A stretch of DNA of 51,268 nucleotides from Actinomycetota bacterium (GCA_030446465.1 JAUJNI010000001.1:819240-870507); one strand, 5' to 3'; shown: positions 40,952 through 48,721, numbered from the stretch's first letter. The notes: a model not told the origin generated them from the letters alone. Program-made: numbers and translations.

Positions 40952-41677
40952 ATGCTGAAGGACGTCGACAGGGCCGTGCTGACACGTCTTCTCGATCTGC
41001 AGGCAGAGGACAGCGCGATCAGCCGGCTGCAACTGCGCAGAGCCTCTTTGCCCGAGGCACAGCGCCTGGCCGAAGTGAAGGACCTCCTCGACGAGCTCGA
41101 ATCGGATCTCGACATCGCCACCAAGCAAGCCGATGAGATTGCCCGAGAGCAAGCGCGCATCGAGGGTGAGATAAGTCTCGTCGAGGCCAAGACCGGCAAG
41201 GAAGAGAAGAGATTGTTCTCTGGAGCGGTGGCCAACCCGAGAGAGCTCGGGGCACTGCAGGCGGAGGTCGAGATGCTCAAACGCAAGCGCTCGACCGCTG
41301 AAGATTCGCTGCTGGAGGTCATGGTTCAGCGTGACGACGCAGTAGAGACGATGCAGCGCCTGGCTTCAGAGCGTGAGGGGGCCGCCTCGCAAGCCGAGCA
41401 GTTGAGCGCCACGGTCGACGCGCTCATTTCCGATATCGATGCGCAGCTGGGGTCGCACCAAGAGGCCCGACAAGGCATCTCGGCCGAGCTTCCCGAGGAT
41501 CTCGTGCGCCTCTACGAGCAAGTGCGGGACGCCAAGGGTGGAGTCGGGGCCGCCGCCTTGGTCGGCGGAGCATGCCAGGGGTGCCACACCCAGCTTGCGG
41601 CCAAGGAAGTCGAACGCCTGAGGGCCGCCGGTGGCGTGCAACGCTGCGACAACTGCAGACGCATCCTCGTCGTCTGA
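40952..41677 (+). CDS. coiled-coil protein with C4 zinc ribbon (COG1579 type)
   Basis: A protein of 241 residues. The first 180 residues are nearly all helix with heptad character (RLAEVKDLLDELESDLDIAT, QARIEGEISLVEAKTGKEEK), broken by the conserved SGAVANPRELGALQAEVEML segment. The C-terminus is a zinc ribbon with four Cys: GACQGCHTQLA and QRCDNCRRIL. The family is widespread in actinomycetes, usually beside an RNase H gene, as here. A role in nucleic-acid binding has been suggested, but the function is unknown. No NIF3 partner is in the window. Confidence 0.87.
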   Translation: MLKDVDRAVLTRLLDLQAEDSAISRLQLRRASLPEAQRLAEVKDLLDELESDLDIATKQADEIAREQARIEGEISLVEAKTGKEEKRLFSGAVANPRELGALQAEVEMLKRKRSTAEDSLLEVMVQRDDAVETMQRLASEREGAASQAEQLSATVDALISDIDAQLGSHQEARQGISAELPEDLVRLYEQVRDAKGGVGAAALVGGACQGCHTQLAAKEVERLRAAGGVQRCDNCRRILVV

Positions 41678-41722
41678 TAGTGGGCGCGCTAAACAGGTGA
41701 GATCTCGCCGGCCGGTCGACAA

Positions 41723-42208
41723 GTGAAGGGTGTCCTTCATACCGATGGTGGAGCGCGCGGCAACCCGGGTCCCGCCGGCATAGGAGTCGTGCTGCGCACA
41801 CAAGCCGGTGACGTCATCGGCGAGATGGCCCGCGGCATCGGCGAATCCACCAACAACGTCGCCGAGTACACCGCGCTCATCGAGGGCTTGCGGCTGGCGC
41901 TCGAGAAGGGAATTACGGAGTTGGGCGTTCGTTTGGATTCAGAGCTCGTCGTCTCCCAGGTCACGGGGGCCTGGAAGATCAAGAACGACCGATTGCGCGC
42001 CCTCGCGGTGGAGGCCCGGCGGCTCCTCGAGCGCTTCGACAGCTTCGAGATCGCGCACGTGCGCCGAGAGCACAATGCCGATGCGGACAGGCTTGCGAAC
42101 CAGGGCATGGACGCGGCCGCGCTCGACGCTGAGCTGGGGCCCGAATGGGGGCAGGGGAGTGCACGCGAGCCGCGCACCGCTCCCGGGCAAGACACTTTCT
42201 TGCGCTGA
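41723..42208 (+). CDS. rnhA: ribonuclease HI-family protein
   Basis: A protein of 161 residues starting at GTG. The active site is visible: Asp in LHTDGGARGNPGPAGIGVVL, Glu in NNVAEYTALIEGL and Asp in GVRLDSELVVSQV, with a last Asp in REHNADADRLANQGMD. This is the RNase HI/Rv2228c-like single domain that cuts RNA in RNA-DNA hybrids. It follows the zinc-ribbon gene by 45 bp in the usual actinomycete arrangement, so the two are probably co-transcribed. The last 20 residues are a nonconserved tail. Confidence 0.88.
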   Translation: MKGVLHTDGGARGNPGPAGIGVVLRTQAGDVIGEMARGIGESTNNVAEYTALIEGLRLALEKGITELGVRLDSELVVSQVTGAWKIKNDRLRALAVEARRLLERFDSFEIAHVRREHNADADRLANQGMDAAALDAELGPEWGQGSAREPRTAPGQDTFLR

Positions 42209-42211
42209 ACC

Positions 42212-42727
42212 ATGATCCTGTGGCACCTGGGCACCGCGGCTCTGATCGTTTATGCAACCCTCGGACGCCGTCGCATCGATTACCGCTTCATCCTCATCGG
42301 CTCGGTGCTCCCAGACGTCATCGACGGTGTCTTGGGTTTGTTCTTTTTCGAGGGTCGATCAGGACGCTGGATCGCGCACTCGATCCTGGCGGTGATCACC
42401 GTGACCGTAGTGATCCTGATTGGCTTCAGGGGCGAGCGCAGGCAGTCGTGGTTCGGCATCGGTGTCGGGTGGCTGCTGCACCTGGTCGGGGACGGCATGT
42501 GGCGGGCCCCGGTGACGTTTCTGTGGCCCGCGTTCGGCACTGAGTTCGCCGGCGTTCCTCGAGAGCCGTATTCATGGGACCTCTTGGTCCACCCGCTCGA
42601 CCACCTCGGCACCTGGGGTGGGGAGCTGGTGGGGCTCGCGATCCTGGCTTGGTTCTGGGTCGCCTTCAGGCTCGGGCACGGGGGCCGGTTGAAGCTGTTC
42701 CTGAGCGATGGTTACCTTCGGCCGTGA
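42212..42727 (+). CDS. membrane-bound metal-dependent hydrolase-like (DUF457-type) protein
   Basis: A protein of 171 residues with about four membrane helices. It carries the patterned His/Asp residues of DUF457/YdjM-like proteins: ILWHLGTAA, FILIGSVLPDVIDGVL, RWIAHSILAVI and VGWLLHLVGDGMW. These could bind a metal at the membrane. The substrate is unknown. It starts 3 bp after the RNase HI stop codon, so it may belong to that operon. Confidence 0.72.
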   Translation: MILWHLGTAALIVYATLGRRRIDYRFILIGSVLPDVIDGVLGLFFFEGRSGRWIAHSILAVITVTVVILIGFRGERRQSWFGIGVGWLLHLVGDGMWRAPVTFLWPAFGTEFAGVPREPYSWDLLVHPLDHLGTWGGELVGLAILAWFWVAFRLGHGGRLKLFLSDGYLRP

Positions 42728-42764
42728 CGGTCGGCGAAAAATCGATCTCGCTGCGGCTATCGCT

Positions 42765-42945
42765 CGAGCGTCCCGAGGTAGAGTCGGCGGCGTTGACAAC
42801 CGAATACCCGTGCATCGACGAGGGGAAGTCCGGTCAAAGTCCGGCGCTGTCCCGCAACTGTAGGCCCGCTCTGACCGAGCGGGCAAGCCAGAGCACCTTC
42901 CCGATGTGGGGCTCGATTCCTTCGAGGCAAAGGATCAAGAGCCGC
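42765..42945 (+). promoter_or_regulatory. cobalamin riboswitch
   Basis: The conserved core is visible: AGGGGAAGTCCGGTCAAAGT (42821-42840), then CCGGCGCTGTCCCGCAACTG with TAG (42841-42863), a GCCCGCTC/GAGCGGGC hairpin (42864-42883) and AAGCCAGAGCACCTTCC (42885-42901), the B12-box region. GCATCG (42812-42817) pairs with CGATGT (42902-42907) as the closing helix. These match the adenosylcobalamin riboswitch consensus (Rfam RF00174 type). Ends are approximate. The gene just downstream is a remnant of a B12-related ECF transporter subunit. Confidence 0.9.
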
Positions 42946-42965
42946 GGATTCCGTCCGTCTCTTAG

Positions 42966-43274
42966 ACCCTTCCGAGCTTCGGCTTCGTCGTCGCTTTTTT
43001 GTTCGGAGCAGTCATGAACCTGTGGTTCTGGCCCTTCCGAGCAGGAAGCTCGGCAGTCGGTTGGGCGCCCGAGCTGGGGGCCGCGGCCAACCTCGCCCGC
43101 TACGCCAAGTTCTACCTGCTCACGTCGCTGGGGTGGGACGCATTCGGTGCCGTCGGCAACGCTGCGCTGGTCATCGGCCTGGGACGGCCCTTGCTCGGCT
43201 CCCTGGAGCGCGCCGCTCGCAGGATGCATCTCGACGTGCAGCCGGCGACGGGGGTCGACACGAGCACGACATGA
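42966..43274 (+). pseudogene. 3' remnant of an ECF transporter S-component gene
   Basis: After a TAG at 42963 the frame reads LPSFGFVVAFLFGAVMNLWF and WPFRAGSSAVGW, then ARYAKFYLLTSLGWDAFGAV and GNAALVIGLGRPLLGSLERA. This resembles the last 90 or so residues of actinobacterial ECF S-components (typically over 200 residues). Coding similarity continues about 15 codons upstream of the first ATG at 43014, so the ATG is internal and the 5' half is gone. A possible terminator-like CCGA/TCGG hairpin with a TTTTTT run (42972-43000) lies in the same stretch. The stop overlaps the next ATG (ATGA). Confidence 0.65.
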
Positions 43275-44410
43275 GCGGCCTCCTCGACGGCGTGCGCGTC
43301 ATCGATCTATCGCGCGTGCTGGCCGCGCCCTACGCCGGGCAGGTGATGGCCGAGATGGGGGCCGACGTCATAAAGGTGGAGGGGCCGGGCGGAGACCCGG
43401 CCCGCGCCATCGGTCCGCACATCGACGGGCGTTCGGTCTATTTCTCGTCGTTGAACACGGGAAAGCGGGGCGTCCTTCTCGATCTGCGCGAGGCCTCTGG
43501 CCGGGAGGCGCTCCACTCCCTCATCGCAACTGCAGACGTCGTCCTTCACAACTTCAGGCCGTCGAGCGCCGCTGCTGTCGGACTCGAACCGGATCGCCTC
43601 CTCGAGGCCCACCCCACTCTGGTCGTTGTCACCGTCACCGGCTACGCCGGCTCGAGCGAGAGAGCGGGGGAGGGGGCCTTCGACGTCACCATCCAAGCCG
43701 AGACCGGGATCATGGCCGTCACCGGGGAGCCGGGTCGGCCTCCGGTGCGCGCAGGGGTCGCGGTGAGCGACCTCGTCACCGGTTTGTGGGCCGCCTTCGG
43801 CGCGGTTGCTGCGCTGTTTGCACGCGAGCGGGGGGCGGGCGGCCGCCACGTCGAGATCCCCATGGTCGACGCGACGCTTCCGCTTCTTTCTTACATGGCG
43901 AGCACTGCGTTCGTCACCGGCCAAGACCCCATCAAGGTTGGTTCGGGTCATCACTCCGTCTTTCCGTACGGCGCCTTTCCGACACGGGACGGCTGGATGG
44001 TGATCGCGGTGTTGTCCGACAAGTTCTGGCCCCGCCTGTGCGCCGCGCTCGGTCTCGAAGATCTCGAGCGCGATGAGGAACTCGCGACGAACGAGGGCCG
44101 TTTTCGCCGGAGGCAAGAAGTCGAGGAGGTGCTGGTCGGAGTGCTGACGCGCCTGCCGACCGACGAGGTCGACCGGCTCCTCACCGACGCCGCCGTCCCG
44201 CACGCCCCCGTGCGCGGGATCCTGGATGCCCTTATGACTCCCTATGTGGCGGGGCGCGGGATCGTGAGCCACGTCGCTTCACCCGAGGGCGCTTACAAGG
44301 TGGTCCTGGGGCCGTTGCGTGCAGGGGGGCCGCTGTCGCCGGCCCCGGCCCTCGGTGAGCACACCGAGGAGGTGCTTGCCGAGCTCCGAGGGTCGTCCCA
44401 CAGCGCCTGA
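43271..44410 (+). CDS. CaiB/BaiF family (type III) CoA transferase
   Basis: A protein of 379 residues. Hallmarks are LDGVRVIDLSRVLAAPYAGQ, MGADVIKVEGPGGDPARAIG, NTGKRGVLLDLREASGREAL, LHNFRPSSAAAVGL and the Asp of AFDVTIQAETGIMAVTGEPG (catalytic Asp in FDVTIQA). It moves CoA between carboxylic acids; the donor and acceptor are unknown. The ATG overlaps the stop of the S-component remnant, so its translation is coupled to a B12-riboswitch transcript. Confidence 0.9.
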   Translation: MSGLLDGVRVIDLSRVLAAPYAGQVMAEMGADVIKVEGPGGDPARAIGPHIDGRSVYFSSLNTGKRGVLLDLREASGREALHSLIATADVVLHNFRPSSAAAVGLEPDRLLEAHPTLVVVTVTGYAGSSERAGEGAFDVTIQAETGIMAVTGEPGRPPVRAGVAVSDLVTGLWAAFGAVAALFARERGAGGRHVEIPMVDATLPLLSYMASTAFVTGQDPIKVGSGHHSVFPYGAFPTRDGWMVIAVLSDKFWPRLCAALGLEDLERDEELATNEGRFRRRQEVEEVLVGVLTRLPTDEVDRLLTDAAVPHAPVRGILDALMTPYVAGRGIVSHVASPEGAYKVVLGPLRAGGPLSPAPALGEHTEEVLAELRGSSHSA

Positions 44411-44414
44411 GGGG

Positions 44415-44420
44415 CATAAT
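44415..44420 (+). promoter_or_regulatory. probable -10 box of rnpB
   Basis: CATAAT lies 7 bases before the first base of the RNase P RNA stem P1 (44428), the expected distance to a transcription start. No convincing -35 box was found at the usual distance (around 44392-44397). Confidence 0.5.
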
Positions 44421-44427
44421 GGAAAGC

Positions 44428-44790
44428 GGAAGCCGGCCGGGTGGCCGCGGCGCGACCAGTCGCGTCGAGGAAAGTCCGGACTCCACAGGGCAGGACGCTG
44501 GAGAAAGTCCCAGGCGGGGTGACCCGCGGAAAGTGCCACAGAAAACAGACCGCCCGGCGCAGGCCGGGTAAGGGTGAAACGGTGAGGTAAGAGCTCACCA
44601 GCGCCCCGGGTGACCGGGTCGGCTCGGCAAACCCCGTCCGGAGCAAGGCCAAGCAGGAGGCAGGTGGCCCGCCCGCCCCTCGGGGAGCCTCCGGGTAGGC
44701 CGCACGAGGCGAGCGGCAACGCTCGCCCCAGATGGATGGCCACCGCCGCTCTCAAGGGCGGTACAGAATCCGGCTTACAGGCCGGCTTCC
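44428..44790 (+). ncRNA. rnpB: RNase P RNA (type A)
   Basis: The conserved landmarks occur in order: GAGGAAAGTCCGGACTCC near 44467, ACAGAAAACAGACCGCC near 44540, AAGGGTGAAACGGTGAGG followed by TAAGAGCTCACCAG, GATGGATGGCCACC near 44731, and GGTACAGAATCCGGCTTACA near 44759. GGAAGCCGG (44428-44436) pairs with CCGGCTTCC (44782-44790) to close stem P1 and define both ends, about 363 nt. It is the catalytic RNA of RNase P, which removes 5' leaders from tRNA precursors. Confidence 0.95.
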
Positions 44791-44797
44791 AGATCTC

Positions 44798-44833
44798 GGG
44801 CCCCCGCCGCGGCGGGGGCCCTCCTTTCTTTCG
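44798..44833 (+). terminator. intrinsic terminator of rnpB
   Basis: GGGCCCCCGCC (44798-44808) pairs with GGCGGGGGCCC (44811-44821), a very strong GC stem, followed by TCCTTTCTTTC. It begins 8 bases after the end of the RNase P RNA. Confidence 0.85.
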
Positions 44834-44879
44834 CCCGTGAGCGGGGTCGGGGCGGTAGCCCTCGGGCGAAGGAACGGGC

Positions 44880-45140
44880 TTAGGCATCTTCCCGGCAGAG
44901 GGCGAACCCGAAATCGCGGTTGGCCGCCATCTGCTGAAGAGCGAAGCCCTCGGAGACGGGTGAAACGTCGATGACGATGGCGCTGCCCTCCACGTTCGAG
45001 TCCTCGACCCGCAGAAGGTTGCTGTACGGCTCTCGGGAGACCAGGCTCTGGCCCTCTTCGAGCGCGTTGGTGCGTTGCCCGAGGTCGGCTTCAGCGTCTT
45101 CCGCGTCCCCGTAGTGCTGCCGAGAAATCCCCCTGAGAAT
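44880..45140 (-). pseudogene. 3' fragment of an unidentified gene
   Basis: A minus-strand frame with natural codon use encodes a C-terminal-like peptide, TNALEEGQSLVSREPYSNLL followed by RVEDSNVEGSAIVIDVSPVS and a stop (end FALCREDA). There is no plausible start between 44880 and 45140. Upstream the frame runs into the oppositely oriented VOC gene. It looks like the truncated end of a longer gene whose 5' part was lost. I cannot name the family. The alternative is that it is simply a long shadow frame of the intergenic region. Confidence 0.4.
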
Positions 45141-45146
45141 GGCTTC

Positions 45147-45518
45147 ATGAAGATCTCTCGAACGATCATCGTCCTCGACGCAGCCGACCTGAACACCGTC
45201 AGTTCCTTCTGGGCTGGACTGCTGGGCGGGACGGTCGTTGCAGACGACGATGACGGTTGGCACAGCGTGGTGGTGGACGGCGAGTGGCGGCTCGGCGTTC
45301 AGCTCGCGCCGAACCATGTTCCTCCCGACTGGCCCGACGGGACGCCGCAGCAGATCCATGTCGACTTGTGGGTCGACGATCTCAAGGCCGCGCATGAGGA
45401 GGCCATGGCGCTGGGCGCGCGGCTGTTGAAGCCGGCGGATGACCTCGAGGCGGCTGAGGGCTTCCAGGTCTATGCAGACCCCGCCGGCCACCCGTTCTGC
45501 CTGTGCTGGGGTGGTTGA
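45147..45518 (+). CDS. VOC-superfamily (glyoxalase/bleomycin-resistance-like) protein
   Basis: A protein of 123 residues, single VOC module pair: RTIIVLDAADLNTVSSFWAG followed by LLGGTV, then HSVVVDGEWRLGVQLAPNHV and the second half HVDLWVDDLKAAHEEAMALG with YADPAGHPFCLCW at the end. Few metal-binding residues are evident: His in QIHVDLW, Glu-rich turn. The substrate is unknown. ATG 45147; it begins just past a fragment gene on the other strand, so it may have inserted there. Confidence 0.82.
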   Translation: MKISRTIIVLDAADLNTVSSFWAGLLGGTVVADDDDGWHSVVVDGEWRLGVQLAPNHVPPDWPDGTPQQIHVDLWVDDLKAAHEEAMALGARLLKPADDLEAAEGFQVYADPAGHPFCLCWGG

Positions 45519-45627
45519 TGGAGCTTGGCCCGGGGCCGGCACGTCGCGATGCGGAGCGAGAATGAGCCGGGAGTAGGCGTCTCTTACTGTCGCCGTCAGA
45601 CACGATGACCCAAGACGAGCCTCCTCT

Positions 45628-46008
45628 TCACGCCTGCGCGACGCATTCAACTTCCACCCGCGCTCCCTTGGGCAACGCGGCCACTCCAACAGTGGCCCGG
45701 GCGGGGGGGTCTGCTTCGAAGAAGGTGCCGTAGACCTCGTTGAAGGCGGGGAAGTCGCCCATGTCGGTGAGGTAGGCCGTGACCTTGACAACGTCTGCCA
45801 CGTCCGTCCCCGCAGCCTGAAGGACGGCACGGAGGTTCTCGAGGCAGCGCCGCGTCTGATCTTCGATCGAGCCCTCGATCAACTCGCCACTTTGCGGGTC
45901 AAGGGGCACCTGCCCCGAGCAGAACACGAGCCCGTTGGCGCTTATCGCCTGGGAGTAGGGGCCGATTGCCTCGGGAGCATTCGACGTCTTGACCACCGAC
46001 TTCGCCAT
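45628..46008 (-). CDS. RidA-family reactive intermediate deaminase
   Basis: A protein of 126 residues. It shows the family landmarks SNAPEAIGPYSQAISANGLV, FCSGQVPLDPQSGELI, EDQTRRCLENLRAVLQAAGT and DVVKVTAYLTDMGDF, ending in ARVEVECVAQA. The Arg in PPARATVGVAALP and the Glu of VEVECVA are the residues expected in the active-site cleft of the trimer. It hydrolyses enamine/imine intermediates such as 2-aminoacrylate. ATG 46008 is chosen because GGAGG lies 7 bases upstream; a longer frame to 46029 is possible. Confidence 0.9.
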   Translation of the reverse strand: MAKSVVKTSNAPEAIGPYSQAISANGLVFCSGQVPLDPQSGELIEGSIEDQTRRCLENLRAVLQAAGTDVADVVKVTAYLTDMGDFPAFNEVYGTFFEADPPARATVGVAALPKGARVEVECVAQA

Positions 46009-46175
46009 GGCGTTGCCTCCTGCGTTCAATGTAGGTCCGACGGGCCAGGCCAGAATCTAAAGCCGAGGAGCGACGGTGGTTCCTTCGAGCCCCCCGAAGT
46101 GAATGCTGCCCTGAAGCCGTCCGGCTGCCGGCAGGGCACCACAGACTCCTGGTCAGGTGCGGCCCTGGAGTCGTC

Positions 46176-47609
46176 CTACTCGGGTCCGGGGGGGCGAACC
46201 GTGTAGATCCGGTCCGCCCTCGAGCCAGCCCTACGGGCCCGGCCCGCCTCGTCACCATCAGACTCGGCCCCTGGCTTCGGAAGCGGGGGCCAGCGCAGGA
46301 GGTCGTCGCTCTGGAGCAGGACGTGCACTGCGATGTCTCGGTCCATGGTGTCGCCGTTCCAGCGCGGCATGGTCTCTGCATCGATGGCCATGCCTGCGGC
46401 CCGGTGGCGCTCGACCAGAGCGGGGCCCTTCGGGGTGGCCTGCGTGGGTTCTCGGATGGGGACGCCGTCGGGCCGTCTAAAGACCAGCACTCCGTTTTCC
46501 CTGGCGACCCCAAAGCCGCCCTCATGGACCAGACGATGATGGTGCCAGCACAGCACCACGAGGTTCTCGATGCTGTTGTCTCCGTGGCGGACGACCCAGC
46601 GGATGTGGTGGCGCTCGGTCAAGCAGGTGCGCCTGCACCCGGGGAACTGGCAGTGGCGGTCGCGGGCCTTGAGCGCACGGTCGATGCGGGCAGGGATGGT
46701 TCTGGTCTTGTTTCCGACGTTGAGCGGCTCGCCGTCTCTTTCTATGACCGGGGTGACGCTTGCGTCACAGGCGAGCCGGCGAAGCGTCTCGGGATGAAGC
46801 CCAGGTCCTTCGTGCAGCTCAGCTACGCCCTGCTCGCCTTGGAGGGTCGCGATGTCGGCGTGGAGCAGGATGTGGTAGCGGTCTGCTCCCTGTCTCGCCT
46901 TGGGGTCGTTAGCCAAGGCGGTCTCGGCCATGGCCACCAGCGCATCGGCGGTCCTTGTCTCATAGGAGGGACGCTCCTCGCCCTTGTCGCATTCACGCAG
47001 CGCCTTTTCTGTCACTTCGAGGGCCTTGGTCACCAGCGCGCCGTCCTCGGGGCACAGCCGGGCCCTCAGATACCAACCGTCCTCGTCATAGCCGGAGCGG
47101 CAATAGCGAGATGCGTGGCGCTGGTTGATTACCTCTAGCTCGGCCCCCCTGAGAGCACGTCCGTAGTCCCTGACCATGCCCTCTGTGTCCTGGGGGCTCG
47201 CCTGGCTGGCGATCGCCACCAGGTCGGCCTCGTTGTGTTCGGTCGCGATCTTTGAGATGGCGGCCGCCTTGGAGAAGCTCAGCTCCCCACAACCCAACGC
47301 GTCCTTGATCTGGGGGCGCTGTGCCAGGGCCCTCGCCACGCGGACCTGCTCGGTGGCGGCCCTGGGTGAGCTCCCGCTGGTGGCGCTCAGCCACGCGGCA
47401 CAGCTCGAGTAGCCCCAGTGGGCCCAGCCTCTTGCCCGATCGAAGCGCTCGACCAAGCCGAGCAGCTGGCCCATGGCTATGTTGATGTGCCCCGCGAGCT
47501 GCCTGATGTCGTCCTCGAGGGCCTCGAGGCTTGCGGGGTCGAGGCGCTCCTCATCGCTACAGGAGCTGCACGACTCGGCCATCTCCGGCTTTCTTGCATT
47601 GTCGAACAT
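46176..47609 (-). CDS. DUF222-HNH endonuclease (13E12-type), SOS-regulated
   Basis: About 477 residues. The N-terminal DUF222 part includes LDPASLEALEDDIRQLAGHI, LGLVERFDRARGWAHWGYSS and AWLSATSGSSPRAATEQVRV. The C-terminal HNH motif has CQFPGCRRTCLTERHHIRWV then ENLVVLCWHHHRLVHEGGFG, with two Cys and the HH...H/N/H residues of the nuclease. The family is abundant in actinomycetes and related to mycobacterial 13E12 repeats; its target is unknown. I start at ATG 47609 (MFDNARKPEM), inside a LexA box, rather than the longer frame starting MSQALSII at 47639. Confidence 0.88.
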   Translation of the reverse strand: MFDNARKPEMAESCSSCSDEERLDPASLEALEDDIRQLAGHINIAMGQLLGLVERFDRARGWAHWGYSSCAAWLSATSGSSPRAATEQVRVARALAQRPQIKDALGCGELSFSKAAAISKIATEHNEADLVAIASQASPQDTEGMVRDYGRALRGAELEVINQRHASRYCRSGYDEDGWYLRARLCPEDGALVTKALEVTEKALRECDKGEERPSYETRTADALVAMAETALANDPKARQGADRYHILLHADIATLQGEQGVAELHEGPGLHPETLRRLACDASVTPVIERDGEPLNVGNKTRTIPARIDRALKARDRHCQFPGCRRTCLTERHHIRWVVRHGDNSIENLVVLCWHHHRLVHEGGFGVARENGVLVFRRPDGVPIREPTQATPKGPALVERHRAAGMAIDAETMPRWNGDTMDRDIAVHVLLQSDDLLRWPPLPKPGAESDGDEAGRARRAGSRADRIYTVRPPGPE

Positions 47610-47622
47610 GTGTTCGATTATA
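47603..47622 (-). promoter_or_regulatory. -10 box and LexA (SOS) box overlapping the HNH gene start codon
   Basis: On the minus strand TATAAT (complement of 47617-47622) directly abuts CGAACACATGTTCG (complement of 47603-47616), matching CGAACRNRYGTTCG. The ATG (complement of 47607-47609) lies inside the box, giving MFD. The geometry is the same as at 27320-27362. The mRNA is probably leaderless and repressed by LexA. A -35 box is not clear. Confidence 0.85.
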
Positions 47623-47639
47623 GAGAGGGCCTGAGACAC

Positions 47640-47665
47640 GAAACTGTGGCACAGGCCACAGTTTC
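47640..47665. repeat. perfect 11-bp inverted repeat upstream of the SOS-HNH gene
   Basis: GAAACTGTGGC (47640-47650) is followed after 4 bases (ACAG) by its exact complement GCCACAGTTTC (47655-47665), then AAAAAAAA (47666-47673) on the plus strand. The A run would be a T run 5' of the stem on the minus strand, so this is not an intrinsic terminator of either neighbour. It lies 17 bases upstream of the HNH -10 box and could be a protein-binding or recombination site. Confidence 0.6.
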
Positions 47666-47759
47666 AAAAAAAAGTAGAGACACTCCCTTGGGCGATGACC
47701 GCGCCACGCTAGGCCATGCACAGAACGCTTCTCTGGGGAGGCCCTGCCCTTGCCCCTGC

Positions 47760-48596
47760 TCAGGAGCTGTGAAGAAGCTCCTTTTCCGTCTCGAAGCTCG
47801 TCTGCGGGTAATCCAAGAGTGGCTCCCCTGCCCTTCTTCGCTTCAGCGATGCCGCACTCAGCCAACCAACTGAGACTCCGGCCATCAACCACCCAGCGTA
47901 CGCGGCCCAGGGCGTTTCCCGGCGGTTATCGACCCGGTCGAGGCGGCGCTCCAGGGTGATGATCTGGCGTTGCAGCAAGACCGAGTCCCCTTGCAGCGCG
48001 TCCACATCGACGCCGATTGTCGCGGTGTCGGCCACCGACTCGCGCACCTCGGCCCCCAGCGCACTCATACGTTCTGCCATGCGCGATTGCAGCCGATCGA
48101 ACTGATTTGTGAGACGTGCCGTTTCTGGACCCACCACAGCGACCTTCGTTGGAACGACGTTGGCGAGGGGATGAACACACCCGGCGTCGCAGAACATCAG
48201 CGCGTAGCGGCCGAGCTCGAGGTCTGGCACGACAAAGCGGGTATGCGCACGGACCACGTTCGAGTTGGAGTCATCCAGCACGACCCTGCCGACTCTAAGA
48301 GCCTCGGCGCCGCCCAGGGTCCACCAGTTACGCGGGTCTGGCTTGGTCATGGCCTCATTGACCATTCCGTAATCCAAGCCCTGGATCAGATAGACATAGA
48401 ACTCGCCGGTTGAGCGTGCCCGAGTGGCTGTCTCGATGGAGCGAAAAAAGACCTCGTCACGAACTTCGACCGTCTCGCCCGTGACAAGCTGAGAATCTTC
48501 AACGTTGATGTATGACCACCAGCCGCCCCCGGACGCCGCCTGAGGGAGCGACAACGCAATACCCACGATCGCCAAGACGGTTAGTTTGGGCAGCAT
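47760..48596 (-). CDS. secreted, C-terminally membrane-anchored protein of unknown function
   Basis: About 278 residues from ATG 48596 (MLPKLTVLAIVG; GGAGG 10 bases upstream). It has a signal peptide (LTVLAIVGIALSLPQAASGG), then a beta-rich extracytoplasmic domain with one possible disulfide (ALMFCDAGCVHPL). A coiled region (FDRLQSRMAERMSALGAEVR, VLLQRQIITLERRLDRVDNR) follows, then a C-terminal membrane helix (WAAYAGWLMAGVSVGWLSAA) and a basic tail. The layout resembles copper-resistance or coiled stalk proteins, but I know no function. The 118 bp to the next gene hold no gene. Confidence 0.65.
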   Translation of the reverse strand: MLPKLTVLAIVGIALSLPQAASGGGWWSYINVEDSQLVTGETVEVRDEVFFRSIETATRARSTGEFYVYLIQGLDYGMVNEAMTKPDPRNWWTLGGAEALRVGRVVLDDSNSNVVRAHTRFVVPDLELGRYALMFCDAGCVHPLANVVPTKVAVVGPETARLTNQFDRLQSRMAERMSALGAEVRESVADTATIGVDVDALQGDSVLLQRQIITLERRLDRVDNRRETPWAAYAGWLMAGVSVGWLSAASLKRRRAGEPLLDYPQTSFETEKELLHSS

Positions 48597-48721
48597 CGTC
48601 ACGTCGCCTCCTCGATCACCAGCATGTCTGCACGTTCATAGGGTTCGACGCTTCGAACCGGCGGCCGGTTCTCACGACAAGCGTGTTAGCGGCGCAACGG
48701 TCTGCCCGTTAAGGTGTCTGC

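Noticed and set aside
43147-44076. 309-residue Arg/Gly/His-rich plus-strand frame
   Set aside because: It is an out-of-frame shadow of the CoA transferase gene.
44880-45830. 316-residue minus-strand protein
   Set aside because: Most of it is antisense to the VOC gene and to RidA in another frame; only the final part reads as natural protein and is listed as a fragment.
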